DNA from: Aurifilum marmelostoma
Lineage: Eukaryota > Ascomycota > Sordariomycetes > Diaporthales > Cryphonectriaceae
Assembly: GCA_027559495.1 (NCBI GenBank)
Contig: JAMXSV010000015.1
Span: forward strand, 434,001 to 498,000
Direction of reading: 5' to 3'
Length of the DNA: 64,000 nt
The number at the start of each line of letters is the position of its first letter. Position 1 is the first letter of the stretch. Under the pieces are notes generated by a model. That model ran no database searches, was not told the DNA's origin, and worked only from the letters and a program-made list of their open reading frames with translations. Positions 23,380 to 34,304 of this stretch are shown here, in pieces. A program made the position numbers and the translations under genes.

Positions 23380-25654
23380 CTACTCCGAGTCAGAGGCAAC
23401 CTCCTTACGCCCGAGCATAGTAAGCTCAAGGTCGTCCAGGTCCTCGTCCTCGCCGTCGCCATTGTCGTTCTCGTTCTCGTGGTCGCTGGCCAGACCCAGC
23501 AGCTCCTTGTCCACCTCGTTCAGGTCTTCTGCGTCCTCCATGGTGACATCGCCGTTGGAGCTGGGCGCCAGCGGCACGACCCCGTTCGACTTCTTACCGC
23601 CGCGCGCTCTCGACCTGGAAGACGACTTCTTCTCGGGGACAAGCATGCTGTCGTCCATCATGGAGTACTGGGTGGCGTCTGCGTCCCGGTCCACCTCCTC
23701 TTCGGTCTCGTCGGGGTCTCTCTCCCCGCCGTTGGCGGGCTTCTGCTTGGCCTTCTTGATGGGCGCGATGGGCCCCACGTCCGGCCCGACCTGGCCTTCC
23801 CACCGGTTGAGGCGGCGGACTGCGCGGCGCAGGGAGGCGTTGTACGCAACAAACTCCTCGCCAAAGTCGTCCACCTCGGAGACCATGGGCACCAGGCCGC
23901 CGAGCCCTCGCTCCCGGAAGTGCAGCTTCTTCCCTGTCACCGGGTCGGTGCCGAACGGATAGGCCGATGGGCCTACGAGCGCGTGATGCTTCAGGGCGTT
24001 GACGTTGTCCTCGCCCTCGCTGTCCTCGAAGGGGTCGTCCATGTGCTCCAGCCTTGCCACTGCTCGGACAACCGCACCCTCCATCTTTCGGGTGCGGCGT
24101 GCCTTCCGGTGAGCCTTCCTGATGCCACGGTCGAGGATGTATTCCACCCGCTGTGACCTGTTGCGCTCGACGGCGAGCTGATGAGCGGTGGGCGGCCTCG
24201 GCTTCCTGGCCACGATGCCCTCGATGACCTGCGGGCCGCCGGGGGAGCTGCCCTCGAAGATCTGGTACTTCAGGGGAGCGCCGGCGCGTCGGGTCGAGCC
24301 ACCAGCACCGATGCCGTCCTTGTGCCTAGCAAGGGCTCGGGGTGGAGGGGTCGAGCGGGTGCTATCCATGTCGGACTCGTGCTTGGAAGGCCTGATCCTC
24401 GGCAGTACACCCATGGTGGAGCCCTCGTCGCCGGCCGGGAACATGCGGGCCCTGGACCCGCGCTTGGAGCTGCTCTCGAGGGCATACTGCTGATCTGCCT
24501 CGATGATCTTCTTCCTCATGGCCTGCTTGCCCCTGCCGTACTCGATCTCCTCCTGCGTGTCGATGTTCTCCTCGGCCTCGTCCTCCTTGGACAGCTCCTC
24601 GAGGCGGGGGATGCCCTGGTTGGCAACGTCCACGCCGTAGTCCACACCCTCGCCAAAGGGGTTCTCCATGCAGCCCTCCTCGGTAAAGTCCGACTCGAGG
24701 TAGAACCAGATAATCCACAGGAAGGCGCGGGCGCGGGACTTGCTGCTGAAGTTTGTCTTCATGATGAGGTCATGAAACTCCTGTCTGGGCGGGAAGTGCA
24801 GCTCTGCGACCTTGGGAGCCGAGAGGCACAGGACGAACAGAAGGTTGACGGGGTTGGTCCTGGGTATGCTCATGTTCTTAATAGCGTCCAGCGACTGCGG
24901 CTCGGGGCGGTCCTCGGAGCCTCCCTTCAGGATAGACTTGAGCCGGGGGGCATCCTGCAGCTGTTTATACGAGTTGGGGTCTTGTCGGGCCTGGAGGGAA
25001 GGGATGGCATGATACGTTCGCAGCTGGGCCCTCATCTCAGGAAAGACTGGCACGAGATAGAGTCAGCAGGGAGGGAGAGAAAGGAGAAAGTATGACAGCA
25101 ATGATCATCGCAATGTGTCCACAATGTGCCAGTGATGATGAGCTTGGGGGACACTCACAGTTGAGGGTGGTGTTCATGCGGCCAATATTGACGAGGAGAC
25201 ACACCATGGCCATGCTCTTGGCGGCTTCCTTGTCGCTAAGCAGTTTGTCGCGGAGGACCTTGCTGGTCTTTGAGCTCCTGGACATGGTGTCGATGTAGAG
25301 GTCGGCAAAGGTCTGCTTGGGCTTGTGGGGCTCCCAGCTGTTGGTGAAGACGCGCATGTCATTGTCGAAGACAGCCCTGAGGAAGTCATACTGGATGTCG
25401 ACGCGCCAGAGGGGCTCGCCGTCATCCTTCTTCAAGTGCCTGATCTTGCCGATGGCGTTTGCATTGCCGCCACCGAGGCCCCTGCGGCGGCGCGATGGAC
25501 CAGGCTCTGGGGTGCCCATCTTGGACCTGTCCTCGTCCTCGGTGACGTTGGTCATGAAGGACTTCTCGTTGTAGGCGTTGCTGTCTCGCGGGGCCGGAGA
25601 GCTGGGAGCCTCGAGATCAGGCGTTCCCGCCGCAGAAGATGGTGAGGCTGCCAT
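23380..25654 (-). CDS. ies1: INO80 chromatin-remodelling complex subunit Ies1-like
   Basis: Two exons, 25654-25159 and 25046-23380, giving about 720 residues. The conserved N-terminal half reads GKIRHLKKDDGEPLWR, DFLRAVFDNDMRVFTN, KQTFADLYIDTMSRSSKT, then after the intron TLNFFPEMRAQLRTYHAIPS, LKSILKGG, NPVNLLFVLCLSAPKVAELHFPP and RAFLWIIWFYLESDFTEE. These match the fungal Ino eighty subunit 1 family. Ies1 is a fungus-specific, non-catalytic subunit of the nuclear INO80 nucleosome remodeller. The C-terminal half is basic then acidic and low in complexity (phospho-site and nuclear-signal rich), ending in a D/E-rich tail. I recognise no enzymatic motif. The start places two Pro/Ser-rich segments ahead of the conserved core, which is common for nuclear fungal proteins. 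The assignment rests on recognising the family and would be settled by a profile search. Confidence 0.8.
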
Positions 25655-27117
25655 TGCTGCGGCCGAGGAGGCGAGAGGGCGAGGTAGGGAGGGAAGGAAC
25701 CGATGCGGAAGTTTTGTGGCGTCGCTTGCTGCGGGGGCTGGTGACTGATGGTTGGCTGGGATTCAGTGCCTGCCCGCTGGGGGATGCTGATGGTGCGTTA
25801 GGCCTGACTGTAACCTGAACCTTGGAATGTCGCGCGAAGGAGGGTAGAGAAAGGGTTCTGGGATTCTGGTCTGACAGCGATCGCCAATTGCGATGGTGGC
25901 TGATGACGGGGAGGCGGGATGGGGGAGATGGACGACGAACCAGAGAGGAATGCAGGACGGTTTTATTACGATGCAGGGCACGAGACGAGGGCGAGAGCCG
26001 CGACAGGCTGTGGAGGGCGGGAGATTGAGGCTGCTGGTTTTATCGCGACGAGCTGATGATGAAACTCGGGATTGCGGCCAGCAGCGAGCTTGTCTGTCGG
26101 CCTGGGATGCGAAGCACAGACAAAGGATGGGAAGCACTCGGCTGGCCCTCTTGGAGTGTATGTGTGTGGCTGATGGGATGGATGATGATTGAGCTCGTCA
26201 TGGGAGAATCCATCTTGGGAGGAGATGGAAGGAAAAGAAAAAAAGGGAAACGGGAAACGCGAGCACCATCCCGGCCTGGCCTGCCACACACACACCTCTC
26301 GCACTCTCGCAGAAGAGCTGGAATGGAGACGCCCAGGTCGCGAAGGTTGCTAAATTGATTTTGGCGTGATCGTCACCACTGACCAGCAAGGAGCTAAGGC
26401 ACGAGCCAGCATTGTGCAGGGGGGGGGGCACGTCAGGCAGGTCAGGGTAGCGTACGGCCGGGCGAGCCTGGGCCCTCAGGGACCAAGAAGCAGCCTGGCA
26501 CGCCTGGGCAGCCAGCCCTGGGGGCTACGTCTGCGGTACATAGTACCTGTAGCAGGGGGCCGGGGGGATATGTAAGCACCCTAAGGACCCTGGATCATTG
26601 GTCCCGTACGTACTCACTCCGAGACTGGACACAGCAGTAAGACTCTATTCTGGTCATTTGTACAGTATGATGGTTGGTCCTCTAAGCTGTATACTTACTG
26701 TATATCATACTGTAGTTGCCCCATCCCCCACCACAACGCCTGGAGTGCATATGCTGGGAATGCTATTACTTATACTATGAATGACATTGATATTATTGCT
26801 CAATTTTCATTATGGTACGCAGCCTTTTGCTGACTCCATCTCGACTCTCTCGATGCTGTGATTACATAATAAAGATCTCAACCACCTTTTTCGTGGCGCT
26901 TGCCCAATGACTTATCCCAAGTTGTCACTCGGGCAGCCGTATCTAGCCGGCAACAAAAAGATCGCACGACATGACATGACATAGCTTCAGATTTTATCAG
27001 AGAAATAAATATATATCACAGGTTGGGGGAAGGAAGCAAGAACAAGAAAGTTCCCCAAGTCCCCATCCAGGATCGACACAGCCGCCACCAAACAATACTA
27101 CACCGACCCAGCGCGTC
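25655..27117. promoter_or_regulatory. Divergent promoter region of ies1 and the dioxygenase gene
   Basis: About 1.5 kb between divergent start codons. The half next to ies1 is GC-rich with pyrimidine tracts on the minus strand, which suits a transcribed leader. The half next to the dioxygenase is AT-rich (about 26600-27050). No gene is supported. Confidence 0.5.
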
Positions 27118-28472
27118 ATGTCATCAGCCGCTAGGATCCCCGTCATCGACGTCTCCCCTGCTGGCGATGAAGAGCAGGCCAGGGTAGCCAAGGACCTGGT
27201 GGAGGCTGCCATCGAGCACGGCTTCGTCTACATCCGGAACAGAGGGGCTGATATCCCCGTCGATGCCGTAGAAAATGCATTTGACCTGGTGAGACCCTCC
27301 ATGTCCTGATCTGACAGAGACTGGCAGTCGTCTCTTTGCGTGCTGTGTACTCAACAACGGCTAACAAACATATAGGGCAAGAAGATCTTCAGTGCACCAG
27401 TGGAGGAGAAGGAGAAGTGCACGATTCAGAAGAACAACCGTGGTTGGTCGGGCATGAACTATGAGACGCTGGATCCCAGGAACCAGAGAGTATGCCAGTG
27501 AATCTATGACAAAAGAAAATAAATCCAGGCCACATGCTAATTTGAGATTATCTAGGTTGGTGATTTCAAGGAGTGAGTCAAAATTTATGTGGTCGAGCAT
27601 CACGCCTCCTGGGTATCTGCCGGCCCTATGCAGGCAGTGGCTGACCGGATCACTGCCGTGACAGAGCATTCAACTTTGGCCAGTTTGTGGATGGAAAGGC
27701 CCAGCAGCCCTTGCCAGTGAGCTTCGTCCCGTATGAGAGCCAGGTCGAGACCTTCTGTGCGTCGTCAAGTCTCGCTTCCACCCCGTGGCAGTCACAAACA
27801 CTCACTGACTTACTCCTTCCAGATGACTACTGCTACAACCTCGCCCTCAAGATCAACCACCTCCTCGGCATCGGTCTCGACGTCTCCCCGCCCACCTTCT
27901 TCCGGGACCGTCACCTCCGCGAGCGCGGCTCCTCGGGCAACACCCTCCGCCTCCTCTACTATCCGCCCTTGACCTCTCTCACCTCCTCCGCCGCCGACAC
28001 CCTCAGCAGCGCGACAACCGAGGACGTAAGAGCAGGCGCCCACTCAGACTACGGCAGCATCACCCTCCTCTTCCGCCTCCGGGGCCAGGCAGGCCTCGAG
28101 GTCGACACGGGCAACGGCACCTGGGCCCCCGTCCCCGTCATCCCGCCCGGCACAGAGAATGACCAGGCCCCGCCCATCCTCGTCAATATCGGCGACCTGC
28201 TGTCCTACTGGACCAACGGCCTGCTGCGGAGCACCGTGCACCGCGTCGTGTTCCCCGCCCCCGGAAGCAACGGCGGCTCGGTGGTCAGTGGTGAGACTGC
28301 CGATAAGCCCAGGTACAGCATCGCCTTCTTCTGCCATCCCGTCGGGTCCACGACGCTCGAGGCTGTGCCCAGCGAGCGCGTGAGGAACCACAAGCCCGAG
28401 AATGGGTTCGAGAGGGGGGAAACCCGGATGCCGAGAGGAAGGCCATCACGGCCAATGAACATCTACAGATGA
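27118..28472 (+). CDS. 2-oxoglutarate/Fe(II)-dependent dioxygenase (isopenicillin-N-synthase-like)
   Basis: Five exons: 27118-27288, 27376-27489, 27556-27572 (only 17 nt), 27665-27756 and 27823-28472, giving 347 residues. The N-terminal DIOX_N region reads IPVIDVSPAGDEEQ and AIEHGFVYIRNRG, then GKKIFSAPVEEKEKC and GWSGMNYETLD. The jelly-roll core holds the iron triad His205, Asp207 (AHSDYGSITLLF) and His271 (STVHRVVFP), and the 2-oxoglutarate anchor Arg295 in RYSIAFF. Such enzymes hydroxylate, desaturate or cyclise small molecules in the cytosol; the substrate cannot be told from sequence. The gene stands alone, not in an evident biosynthetic cluster. The microexon is supported because it alone restores VGDFKEAFNFGQF in frame. 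Introns 3 and 4 have standard GT..AG ends. Confidence 0.9.
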
Positions 28473-28620
28473 GGTTGCAGGCCAGTTATTTACAGCTGTA
28501 CGAGAAGGACGAGAAGAAGTGATGAATTTACCTTGCTCTGCTGAATGTATTCTAGTGTTTCTGGATTTTCCAGCTAGGGCAACCAAGAAAGGAGGCCAAG
28601 AGAAGAAGAAAAGAAGAAAG

Positions 28621-28651
<31 letters not shown>

Positions 28652-28777
28652 ACAATGCAATGCTCCTCTGTAAATGCAATATAGTGGAACGCCTTTCTTT
28701 TTTCCAGACCGTTTCGCCTGTTGATGCAAAAATTCGAAATGCTGGAACCAAAGCTTCTGATACTTGCACATATGCAC
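28473..28777. other. Short convergent intergenic region with A30 tract
   Basis: About 300 bases lie between the dioxygenase (+) and ligase (-) 3' ends. It contains a purine stretch and a run of about 30 A at 28621-28650. No gene is seen. Confidence 0.6.
28621..28650. repeat. Poly-A tract (about 30 A) between convergent genes
   Basis: A continuous A run follows an AAG-rich purine stretch. Nothing upstream looks like a retroposed gene. Confidence 0.9.
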
Positions 28778-31700
28778 TTAGCATAGCCCAATGTAATGCT
28801 TCCTCCATAACTCCTTGGCACGCACGCCCGTCCCGCGCCCAATGCGCTTCTTTTGTAGGGCCTCCTCTTCACAGGTGATTGCTTCTACCAGGCGCCAGTC
28901 GTAAGCGATCACGACTTCTGACTGTCCGTCCTGGCCCTTCAGCGGTTGGATTTGCAGTCTCCTGAGGAACTCCGCCGTGGCTGCTGCTCTGCGCCGTTCC
29001 ACCAACACCACCCTGGGCTGCCTGCGGCGACGCAAGCCGGCGAGGGACGTCGAGGCAAGCCACGAGGGCATGTCTTTGAAGACGGCGGCCACGCCATGGC
29101 TTGGGAGCAGATCCTCCGTGAGCCAAGGAATGCTGGCGACACAGGGCGCGAGAAGGACGAAGTGGTCTCCTAGAGCACACTCTTTGCCCGCGTAGCGACA
29201 AGTTGGCTTTCCACACGCTGAGGGCTGTACATCCGATTTCGAGACTAATAGTGAGGGTATCCTATCCGAAGCCTTTGACGGACTACAGGGATTCGCTTCT
29301 GGAGAGAAGGGCCCCGCGACTGAAAGACATGGCGATAGAGCTTCTTGATCCATGATATCATACTCCTCGTGAGCGTTCTCGGCCCCAGACAAAAGCGAGG
29401 AAGCTGGTGGAAGAGCATTGCCTTGTGATGAAGAGCCAGACGTGACGTCTCCCAGAGGTTGACGTGAGACCTGCAGGCGTGTCTGTGAAGATACAGACGC
29501 GATTGAGGTGACCCCGGCAGCGTCTCTTTTCTTTTTCGCCACAGGGAGCGATGCTGAAATTGTCTCACTCCGTCGCTTGCCAGGTGAGTGCACGATCGCT
29601 CTGCTGATTTTAGGGGGGATCGTACAGACTGCTGAGCCGCAGAGGAAGTTGGTGGCGTTAGGAGAGATCCTGTATCGTCTTGTGGATTTGTGGCACCCGC
29701 GGCCAATGGTTCAGTGGCTGCCTTCGGGCTGATATGCTCTGGCAAGGTCTCTGAAGTAGTGTTCGTGGTTGTTGTGGCATATGTAGACTGGCTGTCGTGA
29801 AGAGCAGCTCTACGTCTTCGTTTCGACTCGGCCTCCTCGAGGATTGCTATCCAGCGAGCGAGCTCCTGGCTGTCCTTCTGCTCGGGACACGAGCGGTCCG
29901 TTTCCGCGAGCTCCTGCAGCTCATCGAATCCAAGACAGTCCTTCCATGACCTATCTGTATGAATTTTGGAGACATACGGAAATCGTGGCCCCCAAAAATT
30001 AGTATTTGTTTCCTTGTGAAAAGCGAAGCAGGTGATGTCGAAGACGGCGGGTTCAAGGAATACTGCAGACATCCGCTTGCCCTGCATGATCCCTGGCGGC
30101 AGGCTGAGATCCAGCTGATCGTTTTCGTCCGGCGGCACGGCTTTCGTGAAGACGTATTGTTTGAAGTACTCCGTCATGGCAGCATTGAGCGCAACCTCGG
30201 CCACAACGATGAAGCTCGGTCTCACCTCTTTGAACCGCCTAACGTCTTTCTTGTTGACGATACACCCAAGATAGTAATGGGTGTATTTTGTGTTTGGCAG
30301 CCCCAGCGCTTTGGCACTTGTCGGATCATAGCGGGCACCGACGACCGCAAAGTCGCCAATGTCGCCCAGATTCTTGACATATCCCTTCTTCAGTTTGAGA
30401 CAAGCGGACGCATGACGGCGTTTGTTGGTCTCGAAATTGAAGTAAGGCTCGTCGGGTTTCAAGACTAGCCCCTCCTCTTTCTCAATGATGCAGGTCGCGA
30501 AGGCCTCACGCAGTTCTGCTGCGGCCAAGCGCGAGGAGAAATTGATAACCACCCTCTCCACCAGGGCGGCGCGACCTTCCTCACAATGAACCAGTGCAGA
30601 GAGCCGGCGGCGGCGGTCGGAATGCCTGACATTAAGCATAGACTCATCATCCACCAATAACAAGTCGAAATATACAATCATAAGATGTTCTGTTGTTGGG
30701 GGCGGACTGTCCTCGTCTATGCCAATAAAGCGCCCGCAGCGGCTCACGTGCCTGCGTATCTTCTCGAAACCAAGGACCTTCTTTTCCTGGTCACTCCAGA
30801 CAAGCAGCTCCCCCTCCAGGATGCAGCGTCTCTTGAAACGGCAAGCTGCTGTGCCGAGGCCGAGGGACGATCTGATGGCGCCGTGCAGCTTGATGCGATC
30901 CTTGGTGCTATCTTTCCCGGACTTGGAGAAGATCTGAATACACTGATGGCCCTTGGAGAGGTCGATATGGATTTGACAATACTCCCCATCCATCTTTTTC
31001 TCGCAGCTCATGACACCACGACCCATATTAAGGCAGTGCTGTATGCTTCGCGCCTTCAGCCAGGGTTGCCGACCGATCTTGACGCCGACTTGCGGCTTCA
31101 CGAGCCGCGGTATATCGGCCTGTTCAAGATCGACTCCGAGTGCCTGGCTGTTACGGATTTGTTGCTCGAGAAGGTCACTCGCGACAGCAAAATCGGAATG
31201 AATATTCAGCAACGCGGGAAGCAGAGGGTGACACTGAGAATACACCAGGCCTTCGGGCACGACAAGCGGGAAGAAGGTTTTGAGGACTAGGCGACAAAGC
31301 CATTTAGCATCTCTTGGGGATAGCTGCCTGAAGAGATGCGTGAGAGGGTGCTCGTGGTCCCTGGAGGTAGCAAGGTTCGAGCTTGCCGCACGCCGCGACG
31401 ATCTCACTGCGGGCGAGCTGAACCCGACCCCTGCCGCCAGCTGATGCAGCATATTGTCAATCTCTTCGACCGTGACATCGCACTCGTTTCCATTGGGGGC
31501 ATCCTTCAAAATGTTCTCAACACACTCGGCCAGGTCAAGGCCGGAACCTTGTCTGCGCCACCTGGTCAAATCTTCCTGGCGCCTCCTGCCGAGACCACAG
31601 GCTTTGATGATGATGTTCTCGAGACGGTTATGCTTGATATTGAAAACTCTGTCGGTGCGCCTCTCCGGAAGCAGCGTTGACAGGATTGCCGTCCGGTCAA

Positions 31701-31842
31701 CATCTCCATTGTTGATCTCTTCCCGGTGACTTGCGAACCAGTCAGCCACGATCTTGCTGCTGCCCCTCTGACGTCTCTTGCGACCGAGGTCGGTCTCGAG
31801 GCTCTGGAGAAGATCGCAAACGGCACCGAAAGGGAAAGGCAT
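28778..31842 (-). CDS. ATP-dependent DNA ligase, fungal LIG4-like paralogue, one frame break
   Basis: A long single exon starting at the Met at 31842 (MPFPFGAVCDLLQSLE), about 1021 residues once the frame is joined. A DNA-ligase N-terminal helical region precedes the adenylation domain. Motif I is EKKMDGEY with the adenylated Lys at about residue 283. Other nucleotidyltransferase motifs are ILEGELLVW, MIVYFDLLLVDD, EEGLVLKPDEPYFNF and CLKLKKGY; an OB-fold-like region follows. The C terminus is a poorly conserved Ser/Thr-rich linker and a final segment (FVLLAPCVASIPWLTEDLL) that may be BRCT-like. Such ligases seal DNA nicks in the nucleus; whether this paralogue acts in end joining is unknown. 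The frame breaks between about 29606 and 29680: upstream reads ..LLTPPTSSAAQQSV, downstream reads PPKISRAIVHSPGKRR. One extra C in the C6 run near 29613-29618 would join them. The gene diverges from cdc34. Confidence 0.85.
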
Positions 31843-33449
31843 CGCTCTCAAGGCAAGCAGAGCCTCCTTTGTTCAGAAAAAAGACATTGAGGAAGAGGAA
31901 GGAAGTCATGGACACAAGAGGAGAAGAAGCAACAAAGGAAAAGACTGCTGGAAGCTCGGAAATTCGTAGGCAGCCATCAAAAAGGAACACAAAAGGAAAG
32001 TCTGCCAATTAGGTGAGAAAAAAAAAAGTATGTGTGGCTGTATCAAAGCATCCAAATTAACTCATCAGACACTCCTTGATGATATCTTCTTCACCTCACT
32101 CTTTACTATTAGGCGCACGCTCTGTGAAGTACACAAAATGGTAGGGATGACGCGCCGAGGTCGCGTGCCAGATTTGTTCCCACAGACAGGGATCTGCGAT
32201 TGACTCCCCTGGATGGGTCTGCTGTGGCAGGCGGGCTGGCACGCTTCAGGCCGCATGCGGCAGGAGGCAAAAGGCAGGCATGGTGCTATAATTATTCCTT
32301 ATCTTATCAGGGCTGTGGTTGTGAAGGTACTAAGTAGTGGGATGTCACTGAACTGGCCACTGAATTAACACATAGTACATTACAACATGCATATGCTTCT
32401 AACATTTGTAGTCCAATATCAACTACTGTATGTCATGGCTGCTGGGACCAGGCATGAGCAGAGAGCTTCCTTCATCACGCCTGTTATGTCCCTAGTGCCA
32501 GGTCACTGTTCAACATGTGATGGGTGGGAGCATGCAATCTCAAGTTGGCTAGCCCTGGCTGAAAAATTACCTACCTAGGTAGCCTGCCATAGTATTAAAT
32601 AGTACTGATGATATGTATGCAAGTGTGTTTAGGTCCTCCTAAGCAGGGTCAGGAGAGGGGTAATCGAGAGATTAAGGTCTATTACAGCAGTGATCTTGTA
32701 CCAAGATTACCGGAGCCAAAAAGAAACAAGACTGCAAGGGATTAGACAAGACGTGACTCAAAGTGGCAAGAATAGAGCTAATTTGGGGGCAGTTTTGGGG
32801 AGGGAAAAAAAGATTAAAAAATTCTACAGTTGTCCGTCTCATCAGCTGTGGCTGTTAGCCATGTAGCCTACACAGTAGAGCCAGGTGGCAGAGAGTGGGG
32901 TACTTAGGTACCTAGGTACCTTGATGGAGCGGTCGATGGCCCGGCCCTGCCGATAATAGGAGTCCAAGGTTTCTCTTTTCTGCTGCAGGCCCATCTGACG
33001 CTATCTGCAGATGGGCCAAGTACCTTCTGACCACGCCCGTCACTACTATGTGTGACTGACCTGAACAACCCTCACCGTCTCATCCTGATCACGATACTAA
33101 TCAGACTCCGGTTCCTCCTCCTCCTCTTCTTTTTGGTGGCAATTTTTGATCCCAGATAATTTTCTGTCTGGAGGCCTTGAGTCCTGCCGACACAGACCCA
33201 CTGGACATTCACTGTCACTACCAATCTGCCTCGTCTGCTTGCGCTACCCTGTGAATCGAGTCGCAAACCTTCTCCTGCCCAATATTTCACTCCCCAACCC
33301 CCCAGACTTCGAGCTCAAGTCTCTCCTCCTGGATCAACGTTCTTTGTAGCACCAGCAGTCTCTCAGAAACAACCCCAACTCCAACCACACACCTTTACAG
33401 CCACACGCAGCCCAATTCCAGTTTGACCTCTGTGACAAACATCTCAGCC
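31843..33449. promoter_or_regulatory. Divergent promoter region of the ligase gene and cdc34
   Basis: About 1.6 kb without a gene. It contains the palindromes CTACCTAGGTAG (32571-32582) and AGGTACCTAGGTACCT (32906-32921), and a CT-rich stretch next to cdc34 (about 33080-33449) that is probably its transcribed leader. Confidence 0.5.
32906..32921. repeat. Perfect 16-bp palindrome built from TACCTAGGTA
   Basis: The sequence reads identically on both strands. Related shorter palindromes occur at 32571-32582 and 18254-18263. Palindromes of this kind recur in intergenic DNA of many Pezizomycotina; the function is unknown. Confidence 0.8.
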
Positions 33450-34304
33450 ATGGCTGCTGCTGCAAAGCAACGCATTCTCACCGACCTCAAGTCACTGCAG
33501 AAGGAGAAGTGGGTGCGCATTGATGTAAGAGCCAGGCCTGGGCCAGATGGTCCCTATAGAGCTACGGCGGCAGTTGTCTAGAAAGTTACCTAGGCTGACT
33601 GGCTTACACCTACAGACTGACGACGCCAACATCTTCCGCTGGCATCTTGCCCTTATGGTTGTCAACCCTGACAGTGACTTCAATGGAGGATATTTCAAGG
33701 CGCGCACTCCCTACAGCCACAGATTCCCCCCCCCCCCCCCAATAATCCGTTGTGCGAGGGTTAACAGCGTTAAAATCTACTTTAGGCCGAGATGACTTTT
33801 CCCCACGACTACCCCTACTCGCCACCCAAGTTCCGGTTCCTCCGACCCATCTGGCATCCCAACATCTACCCCGACGGCCAGCTCTGCATCTCCATTCTGC
33901 ACCAGGCAGGAGAGGATGTCATGTCTGGTGAGGATGCTGGCGAGCGCTGGTCGCCTCTGCAGGGTGCCGAGTCCGTCCTCCGATCCATCCTCCTCCTCCT
34001 TGACGATCCCGAGATCAACTCTGCCGCCAACGTCGACGCTAGCGTCATGTATCGCGACCGAAAGGACGAGTACAAGAACAGGGCCCGGTCCATAGTAGAG
34101 GCTTCGAAAAAGGACATTCCCGAGGGCTTCACTGTGCCCACTAGCTTCGAGCCCGAGGCCGCCCCCAAGATCGAATACGATGACGACTTCTATGCCCCTA
34201 GCGGTGATGAGGAGTTTGACTTCGACGAGGGCAGCGAGTCTGATGAGGCCATGGAGGACGCTGACGATGATGAGGACCCCAGCGATGAGGATGCTTCGTC
34301 ATGA
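33450..34304 (+). CDS. cdc34: Ubiquitin-conjugating enzyme E2, Cdc34/UBC3 type
   Basis: Three exons: 33450-33524, 33616-33699 and 33786-34304, giving 225 residues. The UBC fold shows QRILTDLKSLQKEKWVRI, NIFRWHLALMVVNPDSDFNGGYF, EMTFPHDYPYSPPKFRFL, the HPN motif (HPNIYPDGQLC) and catalytic Cys87. The acidic-loop insertion just after the active site (about residues 93-109, GEDVMSGEDAGERWSP) is diagnostic of Cdc34/UBC7-class E2s, and the C-terminal acidic tail (about residues 180-225) is the Cdc34-type extension that binds cullin-RING (SCF) ligases. It ubiquitinates cell-cycle regulators, giving K48 chains. The second intron lacks a GT donor; splicing at AAG|GCGCGC with a TTTAG acceptor gives the conserved GGYFKAEMTFP join. 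That intron also holds a C15 run (33726-33740). Confidence 0.95.

Noticed and set aside
28621..28650. A30 tract considered as the tail of a retroposed copy
   Set aside because: No target-site duplication or retroelement coding sequence upstream; similar A tracts occur in introns.
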